From: Rhodospirillaceae bacterium
GTDB taxonomy: Bacteria; Pseudomonadota; Alphaproteobacteria; GCA-2731375
Length of the DNA stretch: 49,199 bases
Assembly: GCA_018660265.1 (NCBI GenBank)
Contig: JABJKS010000056.1
Span: 1-49,199 of the forward strand
Direction of reading: 5' to 3'
Shown here: positions 1 through 8,883 of the stretch, piece after piece
Position numbering within the stretch: position 1 is the first letter of the stretch
Layout of the letters: every line of letters begins with the position of its first letter
Made by a program: the position numbers and the translations under genes
The notes under the pieces: model-generated
Databases searched by the model: none
Told to the model about the DNA's origin: nothing
What the model saw: only the letters and a program-made list of their open reading frames with translations

Positions 1-194
1 GGGATAGTTTCTTTCATGGTGAACCGTAGGTTTTCCTGGTGTCGTTGTTTCGGTCTAGACATCCAAAACACTACGATATTTCAACAGGTTAATCTACGTT
101 CACCGCCTAATTCAAAGGCTGGAGTGAATAATTCAGGTTAGTTGTTGCTGCGCTCGCAGTTGCGGGCGTCACCGCTTTTCTTGTCAAAGGCTAC

Positions 195-1751
195 TTGCAG
201 GGCAAGGAGGCTGAGATTGCTGAAAGCGGCAAAGCCCAAGACGGCGACAATGTGCCTGCCGTTAAAGTCCTTGTCGCATTAAATAATTTGCCTGCGGGCA
301 CAATCGTCAACCCCGATCTGTTTCGCTGGCAAACCTGGCCGGAAGATGGCCTGGCACCGGAATTTATTGTCCAGGGCAGCAAAAATAATAAATCGGGGGT
401 GAAACCCGCTGATCTGACTGGCTGGGCCGTGCGCCGGGGGATCGCGGCTGGTGAGCCAATTAACAAAAAGAGACTGATCGAACCGGGTACAGCGGGTTTT
501 CTGGCCGGCGTTCTGGGCCCCGGAATGCGGGCCGTGTCCACCAACATTAATGCTGAAACAGGTGCTGCCGGCTTTATCATGCCGGGCGACCGCGTCGATG
601 TGGTCCTGACCCAGCAGGTGCGCAAATCCAAACGCAAAGACATTCAATCGGGAAGTGATCGCGACAAAGTTATTTCCGAGACGGTGATATCCGATGTGCG
701 GGTGCTGGCCATTGATCAGGCTTTCAACGACATTCAGGAACAGACCCGTGTTGGTAAAACCATCACCATGGAAGTGACCCCGAAACAAGCGGAAAGTCTG
801 GCCGTCGCCAAACGCATGGGCCGCGTTTCGCTAGCCCTACGAAGCCTGGTTCGCGACCCGAAAATCGAAACCAAATCCGCTTTCACATCAGATGAAGAAG
901 TCAGCCGTTTTCTGCGGGGGCGCTCATCCGCCGTACCGCGGGTTCTGGTCGCAAGGCAAAACCTGCCCGCTGGCGCGCTCCTGCGGGACACAGATTTCAC
1001 CTGGCAGCAACTGGCCCCCGGCGATAACGGCGAAGACAATATATTCGAAGCCCTGGAATCCCCCGTCGCCCTGCGCGGCTCTTTCCTGAAAGGCGCGGTG
1101 GATGGCCGTAAGCCAATTCTGCAAAGCAACATCATCCGGCCCGGTGAACAAGGCTTTATCGTTGCCGCTTTGGAACCGGGCATGCGGGCGGTCAGTGTCG
1201 CTGTGGATCAGGTGCGCGGCGTATCAGGGTTTATCTCCCCGGGCGACAAGGTGGATCTGTTGTTGACCCATGAAGTTAAGGACACGACTGACAAGCCTGT
1301 TTTGACCCCGCGGCGTTTTACGGAAACCATCGTGGAAGATCTGCGCCTGCTGGCCGTGGAACAGGTTGTCGATCCGAAATCGGGCAAACCGAAAATTGGT
1401 GAAACCATCACATTGGAAGTCACCCCGCAACAGGCCGAGATTGTAGCCTTGGCGGCTTCCATGGGGGCCCTGTCATTGTCCGTTCGTTCGGTCCCGGCGG
1501 GGGAGCCTGATCTGGATAGAATAGTGTCGTCAGACCTTGGGGTCAGCCAGGCATTGCTGGATCACGTGATCCTTGGCACCAAACGCGATCCGGACCTGGT
1601 GCGCCGGCGAAGTCAGCTGAACCGTATTAGAAATGCCGGCGGCAATTCCAATCGAAAAAAATCCGCGCGCACGCCAGCGAGGGGCAGCAGCAACCGGTCT
1701 GTAACCATTTACCGTGCGACGGCACCTTCAACCGTCGTCATAGAGAGGTAA
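195..1751 (+). CDS. cpaB: Tad pilus assembly protein CpaB (RcpC), with internally duplicated SAF/RcpC module
   Basis: Periplasmic, inner-membrane-anchored Tad pilus component thought to work with the CpaC secretin. The protein contains two consecutive CpaB units. Unit 1 (about residues 21-218) has LPAGTIV, GPGMRAVS, GFIMPGDRVDVVLT and ITMEVTPKQAE. Unit 2 (about 247-433) has LPAGALL, EPGMRAVSV, GFISPGDKVDLLLT and ITLEVTPQQAE. Usual CpaB proteins of 260-300 residues have one unit. The C-terminus is basic and Ser/Arg-rich. The start given is the first standard start (TTG), but in-frame codons back to 132 encode a membrane anchor (RLVVAALAV...AFLV), so the real N-terminus lies upstream; see the finding on the frame break. 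It ends 4 nt before cpaC and heads the cpaBCDEF-tadBC cluster. Confidence 0.9.
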   Translation: MQGKEAEIAESGKAQDGDNVPAVKVLVALNNLPAGTIVNPDLFRWQTWPEDGLAPEFIVQGSKNNKSGVKPADLTGWAVRRGIAAGEPINKKRLIEPGTAGFLAGVLGPGMRAVSTNINAETGAAGFIMPGDRVDVVLTQQVRKSKRKDIQSGSDRDKVISETVISDVRVLAIDQAFNDIQEQTRVGKTITMEVTPKQAESLAVAKRMGRVSLALRSLVRDPKIETKSAFTSDEEVSRFLRGRSSAVPRVLVARQNLPAGALLRDTDFTWQQLAPGDNGEDNIFEALESPVALRGSFLKGAVDGRKPILQSNIIRPGEQGFIVAALEPGMRAVSVAVDQVRGVSGFISPGDKVDLLLTHEVKDTTDKPVLTPRRFTETIVEDLRLLAVEQVVDPKSGKPKIGETITLEVTPQQAEIVALAASMGALSLSVRSVPAGEPDLDRIVSSDLGVSQALLDHVILGTKRDPDLVRRRSQLNRIRNAGGNSNRKKSARTPARGSSNRSVTIYRATAPSTVVIER

Positions 1752-1755
1752 CGGC

Positions 1756-3189
1756 ATGTCAGCACGTGCTCTCATATTCGTACTCGTAGCGTTTTTAGGT
1801 TTGGGCTGGTCCCATCTTGCCACGGCGCAGAACGGTCAAATTACCGTCCCCACATCTGACGGTGAACAGATCGAAATCGGCACCCTGGAATTAAAAGACG
1901 GCCTTCCCGCACGCGGCGTCAGCCTGCCCGTGGGCAAGGCACGCCTGATACGCCTGCCCATGGAAGTACGCGATGTGCTGGTCGCCAACCCGGCCACCGC
2001 CAACGTGGTGGTCAAAACCCCCCGGCTGATCTATCTGGTTGGCTTGGCTGTCGGTTCCACCAATGCTTTCTTCCTGGACGCGGACGGCAAAGAATTGCTG
2101 CGTCTGGAAATTCAGGTCGAACTGGATGTGGTTTCCGCCAAACAAACGGTCAAGAAACTGCTGCCCCAAACAGATATCAAAATCACCGCCGTGAATTCCC
2201 ATCTGTTCCTCACGGGCAGTGTGCGCTCAGCCGATATTTCTGAAAACGCCCGGGTGATCGCGTCCCGCTTTGTGGCGGAAGAAGCCAATGTCATCAACAT
2301 GCTTGCCGTGATCGAAGATCAACAGGTCCTCCTCCAGGTTCGGGTGGCCGAGATTTCGCGCAACGTCCTCAAAGAATTGGGCGTCAACCTTTTCGATGCT
2401 GTGTCCGGTGCGTTCTCCACCCTGACATCAGGCGATTTCGCCTTGCGGGTCGGCTCGACAGCGCCGACGACCGATACGCCATTTTTCAATGCTGGAGGGT
2501 CCGTCTCCTCGAATGCCGGGGACACCCTGACGGTCGCCATCAATGCGTTGGAGCGGAATGGCCTGATCAAAACCCTGGCAGAGCCGAACCTGACGACCAT
2601 TTCGGGTGAACCGGCAACCTTCCTGGCGGGTGGTGAATATCCCATTCCCGTATCATCGAGCGATGGCGATATTTCAATCACACAGGAGCCTTTCGGTGTC
2701 GCATTAAGCTTCACCCCGGTGGTCCTGAATTCAGGTCGAATTTCCCTGCGTATCTTTACCGAAGTCAGCGCGCTCTCCAACAATGGCGCAATTACCCTGG
2801 CCAATATTCAAGTACCGGCCCTGATTGTACGACGGGCGGAAACCACTGTTGAATTACCCTCGGGCGGCAGTTTGATGATTGCGGGTTTGTTGCAGGAATC
2901 TGAAACCGCTGGCATCCGCGGGGTGCCAGGCCTTAAGGACGTACCGATCCTGGGCAGTTTTTTCCGTAACAACAGCGTCGATAAATCCGAATCTGAATTG
3001 ATCATTGCGGTCACCGCCTATTTGGTCAAACCAACCGTGCCGAGAAAAATTGAAACGGCCGTTGACGGCCTAATCCCTGCCTCCGACTACGACGTGTTTC
3101 TGATGGGCCGGCTGCAGGGGATTTATACAGGTGGCGAGAAAACAACCACGGCCTCTTTAAAAGGGCCAATCGGATATATTCTGGAGTGA
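1756..3189 (+). CDS. cpaC: Tad pilus outer-membrane secretin CpaC (RcpA)
   Basis: Forms the outer-membrane ring through which the Tad pilus leaves the cell. Residues 1-24 are a signal peptide ending ATAQ. Next comes the pilus/secretion N-domain (about 50-120: LPVGKARLIRLP, NPATANVVV), then a BON-like stretch (LFLTGSVRSADISENARVIA), then the secretin core (VLLQVRVAEISRNVLKELGVN; LAEPNLTTISGEPATFLAGGE; VPGLKDVPILGSFFR; SELIIAVTAYLVKP). The 477-residue length is normal for CpaC. ATG follows an AGAGAGG that overlaps the end of cpaB, suggesting translational coupling. Confidence 0.95.
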   Translation: MSARALIFVLVAFLGLGWSHLATAQNGQITVPTSDGEQIEIGTLELKDGLPARGVSLPVGKARLIRLPMEVRDVLVANPATANVVVKTPRLIYLVGLAVGSTNAFFLDADGKELLRLEIQVELDVVSAKQTVKKLLPQTDIKITAVNSHLFLTGSVRSADISENARVIASRFVAEEANVINMLAVIEDQQVLLQVRVAEISRNVLKELGVNLFDAVSGAFSTLTSGDFALRVGSTAPTTDTPFFNAGGSVSSNAGDTLTVAINALERNGLIKTLAEPNLTTISGEPATFLAGGEYPIPVSSSDGDISITQEPFGVALSFTPVVLNSGRISLRIFTEVSALSNNGAITLANIQVPALIVRRAETTVELPSGGSLMIAGLLQESETAGIRGVPGLKDVPILGSFFRNNSVDKSESELIIAVTAYLVKPTVPRKIETAVDGLIPASDYDVFLMGRLQGIYTGGEKTTTASLKGPIGYILE

Positions 3190-3202
3190 TGGAGGTCCAA
3201 AA

Positions 3203-3991
3203 ATGAATAACCTGCAATCATTCCCGCAGCCGTTCCGGCGGTCGTCCCCGCAGTCGTCCCCGCAGTCGTCTAGGAAGCATCTTTCAAGGCTGGATCGACG
3301 CGCTGTCGCCGGCCTGGGAAAAATTGCCGCCGCGATTGCCTGTCTTGGCTGGTTGGCCGGATGCATGCCCAATACACCGAGCGCAGCAGCGGGCCCGGAA
3401 ACACGCTATCCCTATATTGTGGAAAGCCAATTGGTAACCCAGCCGGTCGTTTACCAGGCCGACGCAATACAGTTGGATAGGGTTGAGACGGGGCGCGTTG
3501 ATGCTTTCTTGAACCAATTTTTCAAAACGGGAGGCGGCGTTCTTGAAATTCGCGCAGCCTCGGCGGCAGATGATCCCGTCGTCAAGGCGCGGGTGCAGGC
3601 TTTGCGTCAACACGCCTTGATGCGCGGTGCCCAGCCCCATGAACTACGCCTTCGTCGTGTAGCCGCCCCCAATGGCAGCGATAGCGGCAGTGGTCCGATC
3701 ATTCTGAGCTTTGAAAGCTCCACCGCGAAGGTTGCCGCGTGTACGCAGCGTAATGCGCCAACGGCGCACAACCCATCTAATATGACCCATCCGGATCTGG
3801 GCTGTTCCTTGCGCAGAAATATCGCAGCGATGATATCCAACCCCTCGGACTTGAAAGAACCGCAGACGGAACAACAGGGCGATTCCATGCGACGCAGTCG
3901 GGTTATTCGCAACTATCGCGCCGGCGAACCCACCGAAGCGACCCGGGGCAGCAAAGAATCCGCCGGCTCCATTCGTGGCCTTGGCCAATAG
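3203..3991 (+). CDS. cpaD: Tad pilus lipoprotein CpaD
   Basis: CpaD-family outer-membrane lipoprotein that helps secretin assembly or stability. The lipobox is LAGC with Cys54, preceded by an unusually long basic N-region. That N-region contains a 12-bp tandem repeat (positions 3241-3270) encoding SSPQSSPQSS. The family signature is visible near residues 190-215: NPSNMTHPDLGCSLRRNIAA followed by MISNPSDL. The ATG at 3203 has GGAGG at 3191-3195. It sits 13 nt after cpaC in the same operon. Confidence 0.9.
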   Translation: MNNLQSFPQPFRRSSPQSSPQSSRKHLSRLDRRAVAGLGKIAAAIACLGWLAGCMPNTPSAAAGPETRYPYIVESQLVTQPVVYQADAIQLDRVETGRVDAFLNQFFKTGGGVLEIRAASAADDPVVKARVQALRQHALMRGAQPHELRLRRVAAPNGSDSGSGPIILSFESSTAKVAACTQRNAPTAHNPSNMTHPDLGCSLRRNIAAMISNPSDLKEPQTEQQGDSMRRSRVIRNYRAGEPTEATRGSKESAGSIRGLGQ

Positions 3992-4003
3992 GAAGTTAGG
4001 CCC

Positions 4004-4108
4004 ATGGCAGACCGTGATTACAAATGTAATAGCTCAAACCACGACGAACGCTGCGCAGCAGCGGTTAAGTTTAGTGGAAAAGATGTAAGGGAGTGGCGCC
4101 ATTCTTAG
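4004..4108 (+). CDS. Small ORF before cpaE: leader peptide or displaced CpaE N-terminus
   Basis: A 34-codon frame (MADRDYKCNSSNHDER...) starts at ATG 4004 with GGAAG at 3991-3995. It stops at TAG 4106-4108, 3 nt past the ATT at 4101 where CpaE homology begins in another frame. It is either a short coupled leader ORF or the real CpaE N-terminus separated by one extra base near 4094-4100. I do not recognise the peptide. Confidence 0.3.
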   Translation: MADRDYKCNSSNHDERCAAAVKFSGKDVREWRHS

Positions 4109-5306
4109 GATAAACGTCAATGCCTGGCTGTTGACCGAGGCCTCCAAGACCACCGTTGAAAGTGGCCTGGGCGACCGAAAAATGTCGCGCTCTAACGTTG
4201 AAGCGCGGGTTGGCGGCATTGAGGCGGCGATCGCCCATTATCAAGACAATGCGACGCCGCAACTCATCCTGTTGGAAACCGCGGCCGACGGGGAGGAGAT
4301 GCTGAACGAGTTGGAACGCCTGGCGGACGTCTGCGATGCGGGCACCAATGTCCTGATGATGGGGCACTCCAACGACATCACCCTCTATCGCGAGCTCTTG
4401 CGGCGCGGCGTCGCGGAGTATTTAGTGGGAGAAGTTGCGCCACGGCAAATTCTTGATGCGGTCTCAGCCATTTTCGAAGACCCCGATGCCCAACCCATGG
4501 GCCGCTCCATCGCCTTTATGGGCAGCCGGGGCGGCAGCGGTTCATCCTCCATCTCGCACAATGTGGCCTGGCATCTTGGTCAGGAGTTCGGCGAAGAAGT
4601 CTCGGTCATCGACCTTGATATCACTTTCGGGACCGCCGCGTTGTCATTCAATGTGGAATCCCAACAGACCTTGGAACAGGCCTTGGCGGACCCAAGCCGC
4701 CTGGATGATCAATTGCTGGAACGCTTTCTCATCGAATGCGATGAAAATGTCAGGCTGCTGGCCTCGCCCTCCAATCTGGATGCGGAAGAGCGCCTGATGG
4801 CGGATTCCCTGGATCGATTGTTGGAATTGGTGCGCCGCCGGTCCTCTTTCGTGGTTCTTGATGTACCCCATCGTTGGGCCCCTTGGGTCCAGCAGATACT
4901 GCTCGATTCTGACGAAACAGTTGTGGTCGGCGTACTCGATCTATCAGGCCTGCGGGACACGAAAAACCTAGTTGATCGCCTGCGTCAGCAACGCGGTGCC
5001 ACATCCCCCGTGCGCATGGTCCTAAATCATCAGGGCGTTTCGAAAAAAACAGAACTGTCGCCGAAAGATTTTGAAAACGCCATGGACATGAAGCCGGATG
5101 TCATCATCCCCCATGCTCCTTCCGTTTTCGGTGCGGCCCTCAACAATGGGCAAATGATCGGGGAAGTGAATAGCAAACACAAATCCGCGGAAAGCTTACG
5201 GGAACTCGCCCTGATTGTCAGTGGCCGGCAGCCGCAACAAAAGGCTAAGAAATCTCTGCTAGGTCAGTTAGGCTTGCAAAGCAAAGCAAAAGCTAAGGCG
5301 AAATAG
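4101..5306 (+). CDS. cpaE: Tad pilus assembly ATPase-like protein CpaE (TadZ)
   Basis: Localises the Tad machine. An N-terminal pseudo-receiver domain (about 1-130) precedes a MinD/ParA-like domain (about 135-370). The Walker A region reads GSRGGSGSSSISHN, without the usual catalytic-type Lys/Thr. VIDLDITFGTAALSFN and VLDVPHRWAPWVQQ are typical of CpaE. The C-terminus is Lys/Ala-rich. Coding homology starts at RINVNAWLL (first strand of the pseudo-receiver), upstream of the first standard start TTG 4131. AAGGGAG (4087-4093) lies 7 nt before ATT 4101, so ATT is chosen. A TTG start would remove that strand. cpaF begins 2 nt after the stop. Confidence 0.88.
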   Translation: MLRINVNAWLLTEASKTTVESGLGDRKMSRSNVEARVGGIEAAIAHYQDNATPQLILLETAADGEEMLNELERLADVCDAGTNVLMMGHSNDITLYRELLRRGVAEYLVGEVAPRQILDAVSAIFEDPDAQPMGRSIAFMGSRGGSGSSSISHNVAWHLGQEFGEEVSVIDLDITFGTAALSFNVESQQTLEQALADPSRLDDQLLERFLIECDENVRLLASPSNLDAEERLMADSLDRLLELVRRRSSFVVLDVPHRWAPWVQQILLDSDETVVVGVLDLSGLRDTKNLVDRLRQQRGATSPVRMVLNHQGVSKKTELSPKDFENAMDMKPDVIIPHAPSVFGAALNNGQMIGEVNSKHKSAESLRELALIVSGRQPQQKAKKSLLGQLGLQSKAKAKAK

Positions 5307-5308
5307 AG

Positions 5309-6766
5309 ATGTTTGGCAAACGTACTGGCGGTCCCGAGGTTAAGGCGACACCGCCGCAAGTCTCTACCACAGAGACGCCGGAAAATAGCCCCAACGCACC
5401 GGAGACGGCAAAACCAGTGGCGGAGGCAACCCCTCCTGCGCCTGTAGAGCTGGTCGAGGATGCTGATACCGGTAGCGCCCATAACGACATGTTCGGCGAC
5501 GAGCGGAACCGATATAACGAAACCAAGCAAAGCATTTTCGCCTCGTTGGTGGAAGCGGTTGATCTGACTGAACTTGGGAAACTGGACTCGGCTCAGGTGC
5601 GCGAGGAAATCACCGATATTGTCGGCGAGATCATTGCCATGAAGGCAATGGTTCTTTCGAGCACTGAACAACAAGCCCTGATTACTGATATTTGTAATGA
5701 CGTCCTGGGACTGGGCCCGCTTGAACCGCTGTTGGAGCGGGATGATATTGCCGACATCATGGTCAATGGGGCGGAAAAGGTTTACATCGAAGTTGATGGG
5801 CGCATTGAATTGACGGACATTAGATTCCGCGACAATGCCCAATTGATGAATATTTGCCAGCGGATCGTTTCCGCGGTGGGACGGCGGGTTGATGAATCCA
5901 GTCCAATCTGCGATGCGCGCCTGTTGGACGGCAGCCGGGTCAACGTGATCGGACCACCGTTGTCTATTGACGGCGCGACACTGACAATTCGGAAATTTAA
6001 AAAAGATAAACTGCGCCTGCAGAATTTGGTCGATTTTGGTTCCATCACCCCCCTGGGCGCAAAATTGTTGAGCGTCGTCGGGGCCTGCCGCCTGAACATC
6101 CTGGTCTCAGGCGGCACGGGTTCGGGTAAGACGACTTTGTTGAACGCCCTAACCGCCTTTATCGAAGAGGGCGAGCGGACAATCACGTGCGAGGATTCAG
6201 CCGAGCTGCAATTGCAGCAACCCCATGTGGTCCGCCTGGAAACACGGCCCCCCAATCTGGAAGGCGCCGGCGAAATTACCATGCGTGATCTGGTCAGGAA
6301 CTGTCTGCGTATGCGTCCGGAGCGGATCATCGTGGGTGAGGTGCGTGGCCCCGAAGCGTTCGATCTGCTGCAAGCCATGAACACGGGCCATGATGGTTCC
6401 ATGGGCACGATCCATGCCAATAACCCGCGCGAGGCTATCAGCCGTGTGGAGAACATGATCGCCATGGGTGGTTTCAACCTGCCGGCAAAAACCGTTCGGG
6501 AACAGATATCATCCGCTATCCACGTCATTGTACAGGCCGCCCGTCTGCGTGATGGCAGCAGAAAGATCACTCATGTGACGGAAGTCGTCGGCATGGAAGG
6601 CGATGTGGTGACGTTGCAGGATCTCTACACCTATGAAATATTGGGCGAAGACGAAAATGGTAAGCTGATTGGCGAGCATAAACCGACCGGTCTGCGCCCA
6701 TCGTTTTGGGACAGAGCAAAATATTTTGGCCGGGAACAGGACCTTATCGAAGCGTTGGGGATGTAA
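5309..6766 (+). CDS. cpaF: Tad pilus secretion ATPase CpaF (TadA)
   Basis: Hexameric cytoplasmic ATPase that powers pilus extension. It has an N-terminal Pro/Glu-rich tail (1-60), the all-alpha region with LLERDDIADIMVNG, Walker A SGGTGSGKTTLLNAL (about 266-280), the Asp box TCEDSAELQL, and Walker B with RIIVGEVRGPEAFDLLQAMN (about 337-356). The His box is GSMGTIHANNPREA. 485 residues is normal for the family. ATG 5309 lies 2 nt after the cpaE stop. Confidence 0.96.
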   Translation: MFGKRTGGPEVKATPPQVSTTETPENSPNAPETAKPVAEATPPAPVELVEDADTGSAHNDMFGDERNRYNETKQSIFASLVEAVDLTELGKLDSAQVREEITDIVGEIIAMKAMVLSSTEQQALITDICNDVLGLGPLEPLLERDDIADIMVNGAEKVYIEVDGRIELTDIRFRDNAQLMNICQRIVSAVGRRVDESSPICDARLLDGSRVNVIGPPLSIDGATLTIRKFKKDKLRLQNLVDFGSITPLGAKLLSVVGACRLNILVSGGTGSGKTTLLNALTAFIEEGERTITCEDSAELQLQQPHVVRLETRPPNLEGAGEITMRDLVRNCLRMRPERIIVGEVRGPEAFDLLQAMNTGHDGSMGTIHANNPREAISRVENMIAMGGFNLPAKTVREQISSAIHVIVQAARLRDGSRKITHVTEVVGMEGDVVTLQDLYTYEILGEDENGKLIGEHKPTGLRPSFWDRAKYFGREQDLIEALGM

Positions 6767-6829
6767 CGCGCGGTTTCAGCTGGTCCTGCACCGCAGGGTC
6801 CGAAAATTGGAAGCCGCACTGGAAAAAGA

Positions 6830-6855
6830 CACCGGAACTTAACACCGGAACTTAA
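6830..6855. repeat. Two-copy 13-bp tandem repeat in cpaF-tadB gap
   Basis: CACCGGAACTTAA occurs twice in direct succession (6830-6842, 6843-6855), 42 bp before the tadB start. The rest of the 130-bp gap between cpaF and tadB shows only a short CCTGC/GCAGG inverted repeat and the tadB Shine-Dalgarno GGGAGG. Confidence 0.8.
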
Positions 6856-6896
6856 TGCCGAAAACGGATAGTGGAAACGAATAAAGGGAGGCGAAC

Positions 6897-7889
6897 ATGG
6901 AATTGACAACTTTGGTATTTATGGTCGCCGGCGCGATATTTCTTTCTATGACCGTCCTGACTTTTCTGCTCGTCATGCCTCAGATCAAGGCCAGATCCAA
7001 TTTGAAGCTGCGCATTGCCACCGCGGCGGGCAAGTCGGGTGGCGTCAGAGGCGGGCGCGCTGGCAAGAATGAAGGCGGCGGGCGCAAGCGGGATATCCAA
7101 TCGCGTCTTAGGGAGGTGGAGGACTCCAAAACAAAAAAATCCTTTGCCGTGAAGATGCGGGAAACGCTGCGACAAGCGGGTCTGCGCACGTCTTTGCGAA
7201 ATTATTTTCTTCTCTGTGGCGGCCTGTCCGTGGTTGCTGGCGTACTATATCTTTTCATGGGCTATCCCAAGGTCGGGCTCTTGCCTGTTGCCATTACGGT
7301 TGGCCTTGGATTTCCGCGCTATATTGTCGCGCAAATGTCCAAACGCCGCGTCGCGAAATTCACTAAGGAATTCGCCAACGCTGTGGATATTATCGTCCGC
7401 GGCATCAAGTCCGGCCTGCCTGTTGGTGAGTGCTTGAACGTTATCGCGACGGAAAGCCCGGAACCCGTGGCCGGCGTCTTTCGTGAAATCGTAGAATCGC
7501 AAAAACTAGGGCTGTCCCTAGATGCGGCATTGGAACGAGCCCAGGAACAGATCCATACGGCGGAGTTACAGTTCTTTTCAATCGTCCTGGCGATCCAGTC
7601 CCAGACCGGCGGTAATCTTGCCGACACCCTTTCCAATCTTTCCGGCATCCTGCGAGACCGCAAAAAAATGGGCGACAAGGTGAAGGCGTTGTCGTCCGAG
7701 GCAAAGTCTTCCGCCGGGATCATCGGCTCCCTGCCGTTTCTGATGACGGCGTTGTTGTACTTGGTCAGCCCGGAATATATCACCCCCCTGTTTACGGAAA
7801 ACCTAGGTCAGATCCTCATAGCGGGTGGCTTGGTTTGGATGAGCATGGGAATTTTTATCATGAAACAAATGATCAATTTTGAAGTCTGA
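6897..7889 (+). CDS. tadB: Tad pilus inner-membrane platform protein TadB
   Basis: GspF-type platform protein. It has a membrane segment at residues 5-27, a basic cytoplasmic linker (about 38-80), two central membrane segments (about 105-140), and the T2SSF domain (about 150-280: FANAVDIIVRGIKSGLPVGE, FFSIVLAIQSQTGGNLADTL, LSGILRDRKKM). It ends with two C-terminal membrane segments (about 277-295 and 303-322). GGGAGG lies 5 nt before ATG. Its stop overlaps the tadC ATG by one base (TGATG). Confidence 0.93.
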   Translation: MELTTLVFMVAGAIFLSMTVLTFLLVMPQIKARSNLKLRIATAAGKSGGVRGGRAGKNEGGGRKRDIQSRLREVEDSKTKKSFAVKMRETLRQAGLRTSLRNYFLLCGGLSVVAGVLYLFMGYPKVGLLPVAITVGLGFPRYIVAQMSKRRVAKFTKEFANAVDIIVRGIKSGLPVGECLNVIATESPEPVAGVFREIVESQKLGLSLDAALERAQEQIHTAELQFFSIVLAIQSQTGGNLADTLSNLSGILRDRKKMGDKVKALSSEAKSSAGIIGSLPFLMTALLYLVSPEYITPLFTENLGQILIAGGLVWMSMGIFIMKQMINFEV

Positions 7890-8848
7890 TGGACGGCATC
7901 CTTACACCTGAAAATATCATCATCGCCCTTGGCAGCATTGGCGCGTTCCTGACCATTGTCGCCTTTGGCCTACCCATGCTGGGCAATGATAATCTGAAGT
8001 CGCGGCTGAAGACCGTGGCGGCACGTCGGGAAGAACTAAGTGCTGCGGCACGGCAGAAATTTACCACGCAAAACTCCTCCCTGCGCCAGCAGTCGGGCCG
8101 GTCCTATGTCACCTTCCTGGTTGATAAATTCAAGCTGATCAATCCCGCCGACAGCGTTGGAATCAAAAACAAACTGGCACAGGCGGGCATGCGCTCGGAG
8201 GCGCATTTGTATACCTATGCCTTCTTTCGCTTCGTGGCCCCCATAATATTCGGCCTTTTGACTGCCATTTACCTGTTTCTTCTGGCCAAGGTTGAGATGG
8301 GTCCTTCGGCCAAATTGATCTATTCCTTTGGTGCCGCAGTAATCGGGTTTTTCCTGCCGCAAATCCTGGTGCGGAACAAAATTCAGAACCGGCAAAAGGG
8401 ACTGCAGAAAATATTTCCCGACGCCATGGACCTGTTGGTGATCTGTGTTGAAGCTGGTTTATCCATGGAAGCGGCCTTCCACAGGGTCTCGGCGGAACTG
8501 CAGGAACAGGGGCCGGAATTGGCTGAGGAACTTGGCCTGACCACTGCCGAATTGGCATTTTTGCCTGATCGCCGTCAGGCCTTGATGAACCTGGCGGCGC
8601 GGACCGGGCTGCCGGCCGTGAAATCCCTGGTGACAGCCCTGGCCCAGGCGGAAAAATACGGCACGCCGATCAGTGTCAGCCTGCGGGTTCTATCCCAGGA
8701 ACAGCGGGATGAACGGATGTCCCGGGCCGAACAAAAAGCTGGTGCCCTACCGGCGCAATTGACCGTGCCGATGATCGTGTTCTTTCTGCCGGTTCTGTTC
8801 GTGGTTCTGATTGGCCCCGCCATCATCAAGGCCATGAATACGCTTTAA
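7889..8848 (+). CDS. tadC: Tad pilus inner-membrane platform protein TadC
   Basis: Second GspF-type platform subunit, pairing with TadB. Membrane segments are at about 10-30, 105-125 and 140-158, with the T2SSF domain at about 165-285 (FPDAMDLLVICVEAGLSMEA, VTALAQAEKYGTPISVSLRV) and a C-terminal hydrophobic hairpin (VPMIVFFLPVLFVVLIGPAI). It starts by one-base overlap with tadB, which implies coupled translation. It is the last + strand gene of the first cluster; the next gene converges on it 36 bp away. Confidence 0.93.
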   Translation: MDGILTPENIIIALGSIGAFLTIVAFGLPMLGNDNLKSRLKTVAARREELSAAARQKFTTQNSSLRQQSGRSYVTFLVDKFKLINPADSVGIKNKLAQAGMRSEAHLYTYAFFRFVAPIIFGLLTAIYLFLLAKVEMGPSAKLIYSFGAAVIGFFLPQILVRNKIQNRQKGLQKIFPDAMDLLVICVEAGLSMEAAFHRVSAELQEQGPELAEELGLTTAELAFLPDRRQALMNLAARTGLPAVKSLVTALAQAEKYGTPISVSLRVLSQEQRDERMSRAEQKAGALPAQLTVPMIVFFLPVLFVVLIGPAIIKAMNTL

Positions 8849-8883
8849 GTCGCGACTGGCTGTAACGACCGGCGGCGTCTCGT

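Noticed and set aside
5782-6570. - strand ORF (262 codons) inside cpaF
   Set aside because: cpaF is fully conserved on the + strand; the ORF is a shadow.
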